A DNA stretch of 64,000 nucleotides from Azospirillum agricola (GCF_017876095.1 NZ_JAGINM010000005.1:310001-374000); one strand, 5' to 3'. Positions 38,401 to 47,196 are shown, numbered from the stretch's first letter. The notes: generated from the letters alone by a model not told the origin. Made by a program: numbers and translations.

Positions 38401-38821
38401 CCGCCCCGGCGTGATCCAGCCGCCCGAGGGCGGCTGGCACGACACCGGCGACATCGTGACCATCGACGCCGAGGGCTTCATCCGCATCGTCGGCCGGGTC
38501 AAGCGCTTCGCCAAGGTGGCCGGCGAGATGATCGCGCTGGGCGTGGTCGAGGAGATCGCCGGCCTCGCCGACGCCGGCGCCGCCCACGCCGCCGTCGCCC
38601 TGCCCGACGCCCGGCGCGGCGAGCGCATCGTCCTGGTGACGACCAGCGCCGCGCTGACCCGCGACGCGTTGGCCGCCGCCGCGCGCGGCAGGGGCGCGCC
38701 GGAGATCGCCGTCCCGCGCGATGTCCTGCGCCTCGACGCCATCCCGCTGCTGGGCACCGGCAAGACCGATTATCCGGCCGTCGCGCGCTTCGCCGCCGAG
38801 GCCGCCAAGGAAACCGCATGA
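35399..38821 (+). CDS. Aas-type fusion: MFS lysophospholipid transporter, PlsC acyltransferase and acyl-ACP/CoA synthetase
   Basis: The 1140-residue three-domain protein corresponds to E. coli LplT plus Aas. Residues 1-420 are an MFS transporter of the LplT type (FLTQFLGAFGDNVLRGAIAV; GMGAHSTMFGPVKYGLLPDL). Residues 440-650 are a PlsC acyltransferase with the HX4D motif NHQSFLDG (about 462) and FPEGRIT (about 531). Residues 650-1140 are an AMP-dependent synthetase with LFTSGSEGPPKG (about 800), YGTTETAPV and a C-terminal GTGKTDYP lysine. The expected role is uptake and re-acylation of lysophospholipids, or acyl activation for phospholipid synthesis. It is coupled to the TetR gene and to the CDP-alcohol phosphatidyltransferase gene by ATGA overlaps. 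The fusion form is known in alphaproteobacteria. Confidence 0.93.
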   Translation: MSAPALLASRRFLPLFLTQFLGAFGDNVLRGAIAVIAVYGLAAGGSPDGMSNGAMISTLAAGAFTLPFLLLSATAGQLADRHDRTLVARAVKLAEIGLMGVASWGIVAADLPVLIIALVGMGAHSTMFGPVKYGLLPDLLAPSELTAANGLVEAGTFVAILLGTIAGGSLALVHPWAVPGLLGASAVLGLGASLFIPRAGNADPAVRVGLNPLSVTVRVLRSVAGDRVSMRAIHGISVFWGVGAVVMAQFPSIARETLGADANGATLLLAVFAIGVAAGSILAGLSHRAPSTADAGKAALAGLVAALAGAALPLLTPAVPPAEPLSPMALLAQPWALPLLADLFVIAAAGGAFAVPLYALIQHRAKPSVRARVIAAANVVNALYMVAGSAVAAGMLALGLSPLAVAAWGGASMLAAVVMALAVDGRGLLRAVFRAVFRLAFRVEVRGAEHLTTLQGAAVVTPNHQSFLDGALLAAFLPGMRFAVDTHIARLALVRPFLAMADHVTIDPTNPLGTRALARALADGDKVCVFPEGRITVTGSLMKINGGPGMLADKARCPVVPVCIEGAQRSILSRMRGRLRLGLFPRITITVMPPAPTPDVSGLVGKTRRAALKSWLSRLMTETVCAARAQPDTLMLALLDARRKTGAREAAVQDGDFTTVSYRALAARALVLGRILTRGTEPGEAVGVLLPTASPTAAVFFGLAAHGRPAAMLNFTAGPDSVKAACRAAGVRRIVTSAQFVEKARLGALVEALAADHAIIHLEEVKRGLTLGDTLRALVALVMPDRLLPEQGTPDDVAAILFTSGSEGPPKGVALSHGNLLANLTQVASVVDFTRRDVVFNCLPVFHSFGLTGGMLLPILNGVKTVLYPNPRHVRLIPELVYQTNATVLFGTDFFLSAWARTADPYDYRSLRLVFAGAERLQDETRRVYTERLRVHLLEGYGTTETAPVIAVNTPARFRPGSVGQALPGIETELVPVPGVETGGRLRVRGPNVMKGYLHADRPGVIQPPEGGWHDTGDIVTIDAEGFIRIVGRVKRFAKVAGEMIALGVVEEIAGLADAGAAHAAVALPDARRGERIVLVTTSAALTRDALAAAARGRGAPEIAVPRDVLRLDAIPLLGTGKTDYPAVARFAAEAAKETA

Positions 38822-38853
38822 TGGGAAACCGCATGATGGGAGAGCCCATGATG
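38809..38853 (+). repeat. Three tandem 15-bp units carrying multiple start codons
   Basis: Units GGAAACCGCATGATG (38809-38823 and 38824-38838) and GGAGAGCCCATGATG (38839-38853) are contiguous. Each contains a purine-rich ribosome-site-like start and two ATG codons in the same frame, spanning the end of the Aas-type gene and the beginning of the next. Confidence 0.9.
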
Positions 38854-39510
38854 GACCCCGCCACACCCGCCACACCGGACGCATCCGCCGCCCCGGCCGC
38901 CGACCGCCGCCCGATCGCCACCCGCCAGGCCCGCTGGGCGCAGCGGCTGGCGGCGTGGCTGAGCACGACGCCGGTGACGCCCAACCAGATCTCCCTGCTG
39001 TCCGTCGCCTGGGCCGCGATCGGCGGGGCGCTGCTGCTGCATGGCGGGATCGCCGCCTGGATCGGCGCCGCGCTCTGCGTCCAGTTCCGCCTGATCTGCA
39101 ACCTGCTCGACGGCATGGTCGCGGTGGAGGGCGGCAAGGGGTCGCGCGTCGGCGCGCTCTACAACGAGATCCCCGACCGCTTCGCCGACACCGCCTTCCT
39201 GGTGCCGCTGGGCTACGCCGTCGGCGTCCCCTGGCTCGGCTGGGCGGCGGCGCTGGCGGCGATGCTGACCGCCTATGTCCGGGTCTTCGGCGGGGCGCTG
39301 GGGCTGGCGCAGGATTTCGGCGGGGTGATGGCCAAGCAGCGCCGCATGGCCGCCCTCACCGCCGCCCTGCTGGCCCAGGCGGCCGAGCACGCCCTGTGGG
39401 GAACGCGGTTCAGCCTGCTCGCCGCCGGCTGGATCATCCTGATGGGAAGCCTGCTCACCGCCGCGACCCGCACCGCCGGCATCGCCCGTCTTCTGGAGTC
39501 CCGGTCATGA
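38818..39510 (+). CDS. CDP-alcohol phosphatidyltransferase (YnbA-like)
   Basis: The product has 230 residues from the first ATG and about six membrane helices. It belongs to the CDP-alcohol phosphatidyltransferase family, which joins a CDP-diacylglycerol phosphatidyl group to an alcohol. The signature D-G-x2-A-R-x8-G-x3-D-x3-D appears in variant form as NLLDGMVAVEGGKGSRVGAL followed by YNEIPDRFAD, close to E. coli YnbA-type enzymes. Six in-frame ATG codons lie within the tandem repeats at 38809-38853. The best ribosome site (GGGAGAG) precedes the pair at 38848/38851, but the ATGA overlap points to 38818. It is followed by ATGA coupling to plsC. Confidence 0.85.
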   Translation: MMGNRMMGEPMMDPATPATPDASAAPAADRRPIATRQARWAQRLAAWLSTTPVTPNQISLLSVAWAAIGGALLLHGGIAAWIGAALCVQFRLICNLLDGMVAVEGGKGSRVGALYNEIPDRFADTAFLVPLGYAVGVPWLGWAAALAAMLTAYVRVFGGALGLAQDFGGVMAKQRRMAALTAALLAQAAEHALWGTRFSLLAAGWIILMGSLLTAATRTAGIARLLESRS

Positions 39511-40163
39511 TGATCCCCCTTCTCCGTCCGGCCCTGCTGGGCCTCACCCGCCTGCTGGTCGGCGCCCGCGCGAGCTGGGAGGGCTGCGCCCCCGCCGACG
39601 TGCCGCGCATCTACTTCGCCAACCACAGCAGCCATCTCGACACGCTGGTGATGATGGCGGCGCTGCCGCGCGAGCTGCGGGCGCGGACTCACCCGGTGGC
39701 GGCGCTCGATTACTGGGGCGGGTCCGCCCTGCGGCGGAGCGTGGCGGTCGGCTGCCTGAACGCGCTGCTGGTCGACCGCACCGGCAAGGCGACGGCCGAG
39801 GTGATGGACGCCATGGCGGCGGTGCTGGAGGACGGGCGCTCGCTGATCCTCTTCCCCGAGGGGACGCGCGGCGACGGCGCCGTGCAGCCGTTCAAGAGCG
39901 GCCTCTACCACCTCGCCCGCCGGGTGCCGGGGGCCGAGCTGGTGCCCGTCTTAATCGAGAACCTGAACCGCGTGATGCCCAAGGGGATGCCGCTGCCGGT
40001 GCCGCTGATCTGCACCATGCGCTTCGGCGCGCCGCTGCCGCCGCCCGTTGACGGCGAGGACAAGGCCGCCTTCCTGGAGCGGGCGCGCGACGCGCTGGTC
40101 GCCCTGTCGCACCCGTCCCCCTCCCCGTCCCGACACGATTCCAGCCAACGGACCGCCCAATGA
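39507..40163 (+). CDS. 1-acyl-glycerol-3-phosphate acyltransferase (PlsC family)
   Basis: The 218-residue peripheral membrane enzyme acylates a glycerolipid intermediate. The HX4D motif is NHSSHLDT (about 35-42) and the substrate motif is FPEGTRGDG (about 117-125), with VPVLIENLNRVMPKG as the fourth block. A phospholipid role is inferred from its neighbours. It has its own ATGATG start, overlapping the stop of the upstream gene, and its stop overlaps the next gene's start (ATGA). Confidence 0.9.
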   Translation: MMIPLLRPALLGLTRLLVGARASWEGCAPADVPRIYFANHSSHLDTLVMMAALPRELRARTHPVAALDYWGGSALRRSVAVGCLNALLVDRTGKATAEVMDAMAAVLEDGRSLILFPEGTRGDGAVQPFKSGLYHLARRVPGAELVPVLIENLNRVMPKGMPLPVPLICTMRFGAPLPPPVDGEDKAAFLERARDALVALSHPSPSPSRHDSSQRTAQ

Positions 40164-41113
40164 CCGCCGAACCGCTGTTCCAACCGCTCTTTCTCTGGCT
40201 GGCGGGCGCGGCCCTGGGGCTGCTGACCGTCGCCACGCTGATCGGCGCCGTCCTGGCCCACCGGGTGCGAAGCCCGGCCGGGCGGGACACGGTGCGCAAC
40301 CTGAACGCCCGCATCCGCTCCTGGTGGGTGATGGTGGCGCTGTTCGCGGCGGCCATGCTGCTGGGCGGCACGGTGACGCTGGTGCTGTTCGCCCTGCTCT
40401 CCTATCTGGCGCTGCGCGAGTTCATCACCCTGACGCCGACCCGGCGCGGCGACCATCTCGGGCTGTTCCTGTCCTTCTTCGTGGTCGTACCGCTGCAATA
40501 CTGGCTGATCGGCTTCGGCTGGTACGGGCTGTTCTCGATCTTCATCCCGGTCTACGTGTTCATGGCGCTGCCCTCGCTGGCGGTGCTGGGCGCCGATCCG
40601 TCCGACTTCCTCACCCGCACCGCCAAGGCGCAATGGGGGGTGATGGTTGCGGTCTACTGCCTCAGCCACGCGCCGGCCCTGCTGTGGCTGGACATCCCCG
40701 GTTACGACCTGCCCGCGGCCTTGCTGCTTTTGTACCTGATGACGGTGGCGCAGCTGAGCGACGTCTTCCAGTACGTCTTCGGCAAGCTGTGGGGCCGCAC
40801 CCGCCTGTCGCCCGGCATCAGCCCGTCGAAGACGGTCGAGGGGCTGCTGGGCGGCGGGCTGACCGCCGTCGCCGTCGGCACCGGGCTGCACGTCATCACG
40901 CCCTTCTCGCCGCTCCAGGCGGCGGGGATGTCGCTGGCCATCGTGACGGCCGGCTTCTTCGGCGGCTTCGTCCTGTCGGCGATGAAGCGCGACCTCGGCG
41001 TCAAGGATTGGGGAACGCTGATCGAGGGGCATGGCGGGATCCTCGACCGCCTCGATTCCGTGGTCTTCTCGGCGCCGCTGTTCTTCCACCTCACCCGCTA
41101 CTGGTTCACCTGA
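40160..41113 (+). CDS. Phosphatidate cytidylyltransferase (CdsA family, YnbB-like)
   Basis: The 317-residue polytopic enzyme makes CDP-diacylglycerol from phosphatidate and CTP. The CDS signature is SAMKRDLGVKDWGTLIEGHG followed by GILDRLDS. GRTRLSPGISPSKTVEGLLG is the other conserved block. It completes a PlsC, CdsA and phosphatidyltransferase set in one operon, resembling E. coli ynbAB. It is the last gene; the stop is 12 bases from the convergent activator gene. Confidence 0.92.
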   Translation: MTAEPLFQPLFLWLAGAALGLLTVATLIGAVLAHRVRSPAGRDTVRNLNARIRSWWVMVALFAAAMLLGGTVTLVLFALLSYLALREFITLTPTRRGDHLGLFLSFFVVVPLQYWLIGFGWYGLFSIFIPVYVFMALPSLAVLGADPSDFLTRTAKAQWGVMVAVYCLSHAPALLWLDIPGYDLPAALLLLYLMTVAQLSDVFQYVFGKLWGRTRLSPGISPSKTVEGLLGGGLTAVAVGTGLHVITPFSPLQAAGMSLAIVTAGFFGGFVLSAMKRDLGVKDWGTLIEGHGGILDRLDSVVFSAPLFFHLTRYWFT

Positions 41114-41125
41114 CGGCCGGCGGCG

Positions 41126-42628
<1,503 letters not shown>

Positions 42629-42656
42629 GGCCGTTTCCCCCTCTCCCGGTCGTTTT

Positions 42657-42693
42657 TGTCAATATTCTGAACATATCCTGTCAAGATTCGACA
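42657..42693. promoter_or_regulatory. Candidate enhancer (UAS) sites for the sigma-54 activator
   Basis: TGTCAATATTC (42657-42667) and TGTCAAGATTC (42679-42689) are direct repeats with one mismatch, exactly 22 bp apart, or two helical turns. The second continues as TGTC-N7-GACA, a small dyad. They lie about 65-100 bases upstream of the -24/-12 promoter and 30-65 bases before the activator's own start, so autoregulation is also possible. Confidence 0.6.
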
Positions 42694-42757
42694 CAGACCG
42701 CCAGCGCTGATTTTCCGCTCTCCGCACAAACCGTTGAAAACGCACGCATCCCGGATG

Positions 42758-42773
42758 TGGCGCGGCGCTTGCT
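42758..42773 (+). promoter_or_regulatory. Sigma-54 (-24/-12) promoter of the beta-keto acid operon
   Basis: TGGCGCGGCGCTTGCT matches the consensus TGGCAC-N5-TTGCW closely. The invariant GG (42759-42760) and GC (42771-42772) are separated by exactly 10 bases. Transcription would begin near 42784, leaving a leader of about 85 bases before the first gene. Confidence 0.75.
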
Positions 42774-42868
42774 AATCCGTTCCCCAGAAGACTTGCGGGA
42801 CGGACAGTCAGCCAGACGGCCCTCGATCCGCCGTCCGCTCCGACATCAGGGAAGGAAACGCGCCGGGC

Positions 42869-43780
42869 ATGACACAGCAGCGCATCGGCATCATCGGCGC
42901 CGGGTTGATGGGGCACGGGATCGCCCAGGCCTTCGCCGCCGCCGGCCACCGCGTCGACATCCAGGAACCCGATCCCGCCCGCCGGGCCGGGATCCTCGAC
43001 CATGTCCGCCGCAACCTGCGGGAGCTTGGCCGGGACGCCGCCGCCGCCGACCGCATCCGGCCCTGCGCGGCGCTGGAGGAGGCCGTCGGGCGGGCCGACG
43101 TCGTCATCGAGGCGGTGCCGGAGGATCTGGCGCTCAAGCAACGGATCTTCGCGGCGGTCGAGGCCGCCGCCCCGCCCCACGCGCTGCTCGCCAGCAACAC
43201 CTCGGTGATCCCGATCACCCGGATCATGGAACCGCTGCGCGACAAGTCCCGCGCGCTGGGCGCCCATTGGTGGAATCCGCCCCACCTGATCCCGCTCGTC
43301 GAGGTCATCCAGACGGCGGACACCGCCGACGCGGCGGTCGCCGCGATGATCGGCCTGCTGACCGCCATCGGCAAGACGCCGGTGCATGTCCGCAAGGACG
43401 TCCCCGGCTTCATCGGCAACCGCCTCCAGCACGCGCTGTGGCGCGAGGCGATCGCGCTGGTCGAGACCGGCGTCTGCGACGCCGAGACGGTCGACGCCGT
43501 GGTCAAGGCCAGCTTCGGCCGCCGCCTCGCCGTGCTGGGGCCGCTGGAGAACGCCGACCTCGTCGGCACCGACCTGACGCTGGCGGTGCACGAGCATGTC
43601 CTGCCGGACCTCGACCGGCGGCCGGGCCCCTCGCCCCTGCTGCGCGAGCTGGTCGCGTCCGGGCGGCTCGGCATGAAGGCCGGCGGCGGGTTCCGGAACT
43701 GGACCGAGGCGCAGCGGGCCGAGGCGCACAGCCGGCTGGCCGCCCATCTTCAACGCTTCGACGGGACCGGGCACGGCTGA
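42869..43780 (+). CDS. 3-hydroxyacyl-CoA-dehydrogenase-family NAD enzyme (carnitine dehydrogenase-like)
   Basis: The 303-residue NAD-dependent oxidoreductase has the Rossmann start RIGIIGAGLMGHGIAQAFAA. ADVVIEAVPEDLALKQ and LLASNTSVIPITRI follow, and PGFIGNRLQHALWREAIALV is the C-terminal domain entry. The LWREA phrase is seen in L-carnitine dehydrogenase-like members. The gene's partner, a BKACE enzyme, needs a free beta-keto acid, so oxidation of a free beta-hydroxy acid (carnitine or similar) fits better than a fatty acyl-CoA. It is first in the sigma-54-controlled operon. Confidence 0.85.
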   Translation: MTQQRIGIIGAGLMGHGIAQAFAAAGHRVDIQEPDPARRAGILDHVRRNLRELGRDAAAADRIRPCAALEEAVGRADVVIEAVPEDLALKQRIFAAVEAAAPPHALLASNTSVIPITRIMEPLRDKSRALGAHWWNPPHLIPLVEVIQTADTADAAVAAMIGLLTAIGKTPVHVRKDVPGFIGNRLQHALWREAIALVETGVCDAETVDAVVKASFGRRLAVLGPLENADLVGTDLTLAVHEHVLPDLDRRPGPSPLLRELVASGRLGMKAGGGFRNWTEAQRAEAHSRLAAHLQRFDGTGHG

Positions 43781-43849
43781 ACGCCGCGACCGCGCCCGCA
43801 CCCCCACTCTTCCACGGCCTCTCGCGCCGGACACACAGGAGGGCCACGC

Positions 43850-44788
43850 ATGGCCGCACCCGCGAAGAAAGTCATCATCAGCTGCGCGCTGACCGGATCG
43901 ATCCACACCCCGACCATGTCCGACGCGCTGCCGGTCACGCCGGACGAGATCGTCGAGCAGGGGCTCGACGCCGCCGAGGCCGGGGCCGCGATCCTGCACC
44001 TGCACGCCCGCGATCCCCGCACCGGGCAGCCGACCCCCGACCCGGCGGTCTTCATGGAGTTCCTGCCGCGCCTGAAGCAGTCCACCGACGCGGTGCTGAA
44101 CATCACCACCGGCGGCTCGCTCGACATGACGGTGCGGGAACGCCTCGCCGCCCCCCTCCTGGCCAGGCCGGAGATGTGCTCGCTCAACATGGGCTCGATG
44201 AATTTCGGCATCTTCCCGCTGGCCGACCGCTACAAGGACTGGAAGCACGACTGGGAGGAACCCTATCTGCGCGGAACCGACGACTTCATCTTCCGCAACA
44301 CCTTCCGGGACATCGCCTACATCCTGGAGCATCTGGGCCAGGGCTGCGGCACCCGGTTCGAGTTCGAGTGCTACGACGTCGGGCACCTCTACAACCTCGC
44401 GCATTTCCTCGACCGCGGGCTGGTGAAGCCGCCGCTGTTCGTCCAGACCATCTTCGGGATCCTCGGCGGCATCGGCGCGGAGGAACGCAACCTCGCCTTC
44501 ATGCGCGAGACCGCCGACCGCCTGTTCGGCGGCGACTACGCCTGGTCGGTGCTGGCCGCCGGCCGCCACCAGATCCCCTTCACCACCATGGCCGCCGTCA
44601 TGGGCGGCAACGTCCGGGTCGGGCTGGAGGACAGCCTGTACCTCGCCCGTGGCCGGCTCGCCAGGAACAGCGCCGAGCAGGTGGCGAAGATCCGCCGCAT
44701 CCTGGAGGAGCTGTCGCTGGAGGTCGCCACCCCGGCCGAGGCGCGCGCCATGCTCGCCCTCAAGGGCGCCGATCAGGTCGGGTTCTGA
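43850..44788 (+). CDS. BKACE-family beta-keto acid cleavage enzyme (DUF849)
   Basis: This 312-residue zinc-dependent enzyme condenses a beta-keto acid with acetyl-CoA to give acetoacetate and a new acyl-CoA (family founder: 3-keto-5-aminohexanoate cleavage enzyme). VIISCALTGSIHTP opens the barrel. AAILHLHARDPRTGQPTPD contains the HxH zinc ligands. NITTGGSLDMTVRERL and the end segment LARNSAEQVAKIRRILEELS are typical. The substrate varies widely across the family, including 3-dehydrocarnitine, and cannot be fixed by eye. AGGAGGG is 5 bases before the ATG. It is second in the operon, 69 bases after the dehydrogenase. Confidence 0.9.
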   Translation: MAAPAKKVIISCALTGSIHTPTMSDALPVTPDEIVEQGLDAAEAGAAILHLHARDPRTGQPTPDPAVFMEFLPRLKQSTDAVLNITTGGSLDMTVRERLAAPLLARPEMCSLNMGSMNFGIFPLADRYKDWKHDWEEPYLRGTDDFIFRNTFRDIAYILEHLGQGCGTRFEFECYDVGHLYNLAHFLDRGLVKPPLFVQTIFGILGGIGAEERNLAFMRETADRLFGGDYAWSVLAAGRHQIPFTTMAAVMGGNVRVGLEDSLYLARGRLARNSAEQVAKIRRILEELSLEVATPAEARAMLALKGADQVGF

Positions 44789-44837
44789 GCCGCGCGGCGG
44801 ACACGGGCTTTCAAAAACCTTCGAGGGGCAAAAAGAG

Positions 44838-45617
44838 ATGCGGAACAGAAACGCCGTCGTCACCGGCTCGACCAGCGGCATCGGTCTGGCGACCGCCCGC
44901 GCGCTGGCGGAACGCGGCTGCCATGTGATGCTGAACGGCTTCGGCGACCGCGCGGAGATCGAGGCGACCTGTGCGGAGATCGCGGCGCGCAGCGGCACGA
45001 CCATCGTCTATTCCGACGCCGACCTCAGCCGGCCCGACGCGGTGCGCGCGATGATGGCGCGGGCGGCCGAGGCGCTGGGGCCGGTCGACATCCTGGTGAA
45101 CAACGCCGGCGTCCAGCACGTCGCGGCGCTGCACGAGTTCCCCGAGGACAAGTGGGACCTGCTGCTGGCGGTCAACCTCAGCGCCGCCTTCCACGCCATC
45201 AAGGCGGCGCTTCCGGCGATGCGCGAGCGGCGCTGGGGCCGCATCGTCAACACCGCCTCGGTGCTGGGCATGGTCGGCGCCCCGCACAAGCCGGCCTACG
45301 TCGCGGCCAAGCACGGCATCATCGGCCTGACCAGGGCGGTGGCGCTGGAGGTGGCCGAGCACGGCATCACCTGCAACGCGGTGTGCCCCGGCACGGTGCT
45401 GACCCCGATCATCGAGACGCAGATCGCCCAGCAGGCCCAGGTCACCGGCCTGCCGGAAGACCAGGTGCTCAAGGCGGTGTTCCTCGGCAAGATGCCGACC
45501 GGCCGGCTGATCCCGCCCGACGAGGTCGCCGCCGCCATCGCCTTCCTGTGCTCCGACGCCGCCGCCTCGATCACCGGCACCGCCCTGCCCGTGGACGGCG
45601 GCTACACCACGCATTGA
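44838..45617 (+). CDS. Short-chain dehydrogenase, D-3-hydroxybutyrate dehydrogenase type
   Basis: The 259-residue SDR has the NAD motif TGSTSGIGLATARALAERG, NNAGVQHVAAL, and the catalytic Tyr-x3-Lys in YVAAKHG. VCPGTVLTPIIETQIAQQA and PVDGGYTTH at the end follow the hydroxybutyrate dehydrogenase pattern. It would interconvert acetoacetate and 3-hydroxybutyrate, which is the natural fate of the acetoacetate released by the BKACE enzyme upstream. GAGGGG precedes the ATG. Confidence 0.88.
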   Translation: MRNRNAVVTGSTSGIGLATARALAERGCHVMLNGFGDRAEIEATCAEIAARSGTTIVYSDADLSRPDAVRAMMARAAEALGPVDILVNNAGVQHVAALHEFPEDKWDLLLAVNLSAAFHAIKAALPAMRERRWGRIVNTASVLGMVGAPHKPAYVAAKHGIIGLTRAVALEVAEHGITCNAVCPGTVLTPIIETQIAQQAQVTGLPEDQVLKAVFLGKMPTGRLIPPDEVAAAIAFLCSDAAASITGTALPVDGGYTTH

Positions 45618-45679
45618 CGCGCCGGCCGCAACGGCGGCCTTTCAGGCATCAAGAACCAACATCCCCAGGGAGTGAAACC

Positions 45680-46891
45680 ATGCGCAACCTTCTGCTCGCC
45701 GGCACCGCCGCCCTGTCGATCGCCGCCCTGTCCCCGCTGGCCGCCCAGGCGCAGATGTCGGACGGCGTCGTCAAGATCGGCATGCTGTCCGACCGTTCCG
45801 GCATCTACGCCGACATCAACGGCGAGGGCTCGGCCATCGCCGCGCGGATGGCCGCCGAGGAGTTCGGCAACGCCATCAACGGCACGAGGATCGAGATCAT
45901 CGTCGGCGACCACCAGAACAAGGCGGACGTCGCCGCCAATCTGGCGCGCCAGTGGATCGACACCGAGAAGGTCGACGTCGTCGCCGACGTGCCGAACTCG
46001 GCCGCAGCACTCGCCGTCCAGGTCATCACCCGCGACAAGAAGCGCCTCTTCCTGATGTCCGGCCCCGGCTCGACCGACCTGACCGGCAAGGAATGCAGCC
46101 CCTACGGCTTCCACTGGACCTGGGACAACCACGCCGTGGCCTCCGCCACCGCCCGCGCGCTGGTCGGGCAGGGGCGGAAGAGCTGGTTCTTCGTCACCGC
46201 CGACTACGCCTTCGGCCATTCGCTGGAAGCCGAGGCGGCCAACACCGTCAAGCAGCTCGGCGGCACCATCAAGGGCAGCGTGCGCCATCCGCTGGGGGCG
46301 TCCGACTTCTCGTCCTACCTGTTGCAGGCGCAGGCGTCGGGGGCCGAGGTCGTCGCCTTCGCCAACGCGGGCGGCGACACCATCAACGCCGTCAAGCAGG
46401 CCGCCGAATTCGGCCTGCCCCAGGGCGGCCAGACGATGGCGGGGCTGCTGCTGAACATCAACGACGTCCACGCGCTCGGCCTGGAAACCGCGCAGGGGCT
46501 GATGCTGGCGAACTCCTTCTACTGGGACATGACCGACGAGACCCGCGCCTGGGCGAGGAAGTTCGAGGAGCGGACCGGCCGCAAGCCGTCGATGAACCAG
46601 GCCGGCGTCTATTCGTCGGTCAGGCACTACCTGAAGGCGGTTCAGGAGACCGGCACCGACGACGCCGACAAGGTGGCCGCCAGGATGCGCGCCACGCCCG
46701 TCAACGACATGATGATGAAGGACGTCGGGATCGCCGCCAACGGCCGCGTCTTCAACAACATGTATCTGGCGCAGGTGAAGACGCCCGCGGAGACCGGGCA
46801 CGCCTGGGACTACTTCAAGATCCTCAAGACCGTCCCCGGCGAACAGGCCTACATCGCCCCCAAGGACAGCGGCTGCCCCCTCGTGAAGTGA
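45680..46891 (+). CDS. ABC transporter substrate-binding protein (Liv/urea-amide family), orphan
   Basis: The 403-residue periplasmic binding protein has a signal peptide (to about residue 25, AAQA) and the type I fold of the Leu/Ile/Val receptor family (GVVKIGMLSDRSGIYADING, LMSGPGSTDLTGKECSPYGF). The CSPYGFHWTWDN segment is typical of receptors for aromatic or other non-BCAA ligands. No permease or ATPase gene follows, so it must use a transporter encoded elsewhere, or is the first gene of a scattered set. Its place after the beta-keto acid genes suggests it captures the pathway substrate. Its last codons lie in the 14-base tandem repeat at 46878-46919. Confidence 0.88.
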   Translation: MRNLLLAGTAALSIAALSPLAAQAQMSDGVVKIGMLSDRSGIYADINGEGSAIAARMAAEEFGNAINGTRIEIIVGDHQNKADVAANLARQWIDTEKVDVVADVPNSAAALAVQVITRDKKRLFLMSGPGSTDLTGKECSPYGFHWTWDNHAVASATARALVGQGRKSWFFVTADYAFGHSLEAEAANTVKQLGGTIKGSVRHPLGASDFSSYLLQAQASGAEVVAFANAGGDTINAVKQAAEFGLPQGGQTMAGLLLNINDVHALGLETAQGLMLANSFYWDMTDETRAWARKFEERTGRKPSMNQAGVYSSVRHYLKAVQETGTDDADKVAARMRATPVNDMMMKDVGIAANGRVFNNMYLAQVKTPAETGHAWDYFKILKTVPGEQAYIAPKDSGCPLVK

Positions 46892-46919
46892 CCCTCGTGA
46901 AGTGACCCTCGTGAAGTGA
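46878..46919 (+). repeat. Three perfect 14-bp tandem copies over a stop codon
   Basis: CCCTCGTGAAGTGA occurs three times without change (46878-46891, 46892-46905, 46906-46919). The first copy encodes the final Leu-Val-Lys and TGA of the binding protein. The others repeat the same end after the gene. Confidence 0.95.
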
Positions 46920-47196
46920 CCGCCGGGCGCCTCCCGTCCAGGACCGCCGGACCGGGCAGACACCCGGCCGGCCCCGGACAAGCCCTTGATCCTTATAGAC
47001 TTCCACCAGCCGCGTATATGAAATCCATACGCCGGCGGCCTTCCGCCCCTCCTCGAATCTATACGCACCTCCGGCGCATCGTCGGCAGGCCGGACCGATC
47101 TCCCGCTCCGTGACCACACGGGGCGCGGGGGCCGGTCCGGCCTGCCTCGCGATTCCGCGCGCGACCGCGTGGGAACGCGCATACCGGAGACGAACC
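46920..47196. other. kdp upstream region, no gene seen
   Basis: These 277 bases precede the first small kdp-linked gene. They contain A/T-richer stretches (CTTATAGAC near 46992, TATATGAAATCCATACG near 47015, CTATACGC near 47059) and no supported open frame. The kdp promoter and KdpE site should lie here. Confidence 0.5.
47013..47031. promoter_or_regulatory. Inverted repeat CGTAT-N9-ATACG before kdp, candidate KdpE site
   Basis: CGTAT (47013-47017) and ATACG (47027-47031) flank an A/T-rich centre about 165 bases before the first small gene. A related TATACGC recurs near 47059. This is a candidate response-regulator site only; it does not obviously match the E. coli KdpE consensus. Confidence 0.3.

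Noticed and set aside
35309..38884. 1191-codon minus-strand frame opposite the Aas-type fusion
   Set aside because: Composition (Gln, Arg, His, Gly) and lack of motifs mark it as a shadow; the plus strand encodes three recognisable domains.
46878..46919. Possible attachment site or insertion footprint from repeated 14-mers
   Set aside because: The copies are directly adjacent with no element between them and no integrase or transposase nearby; slippage explains them better.
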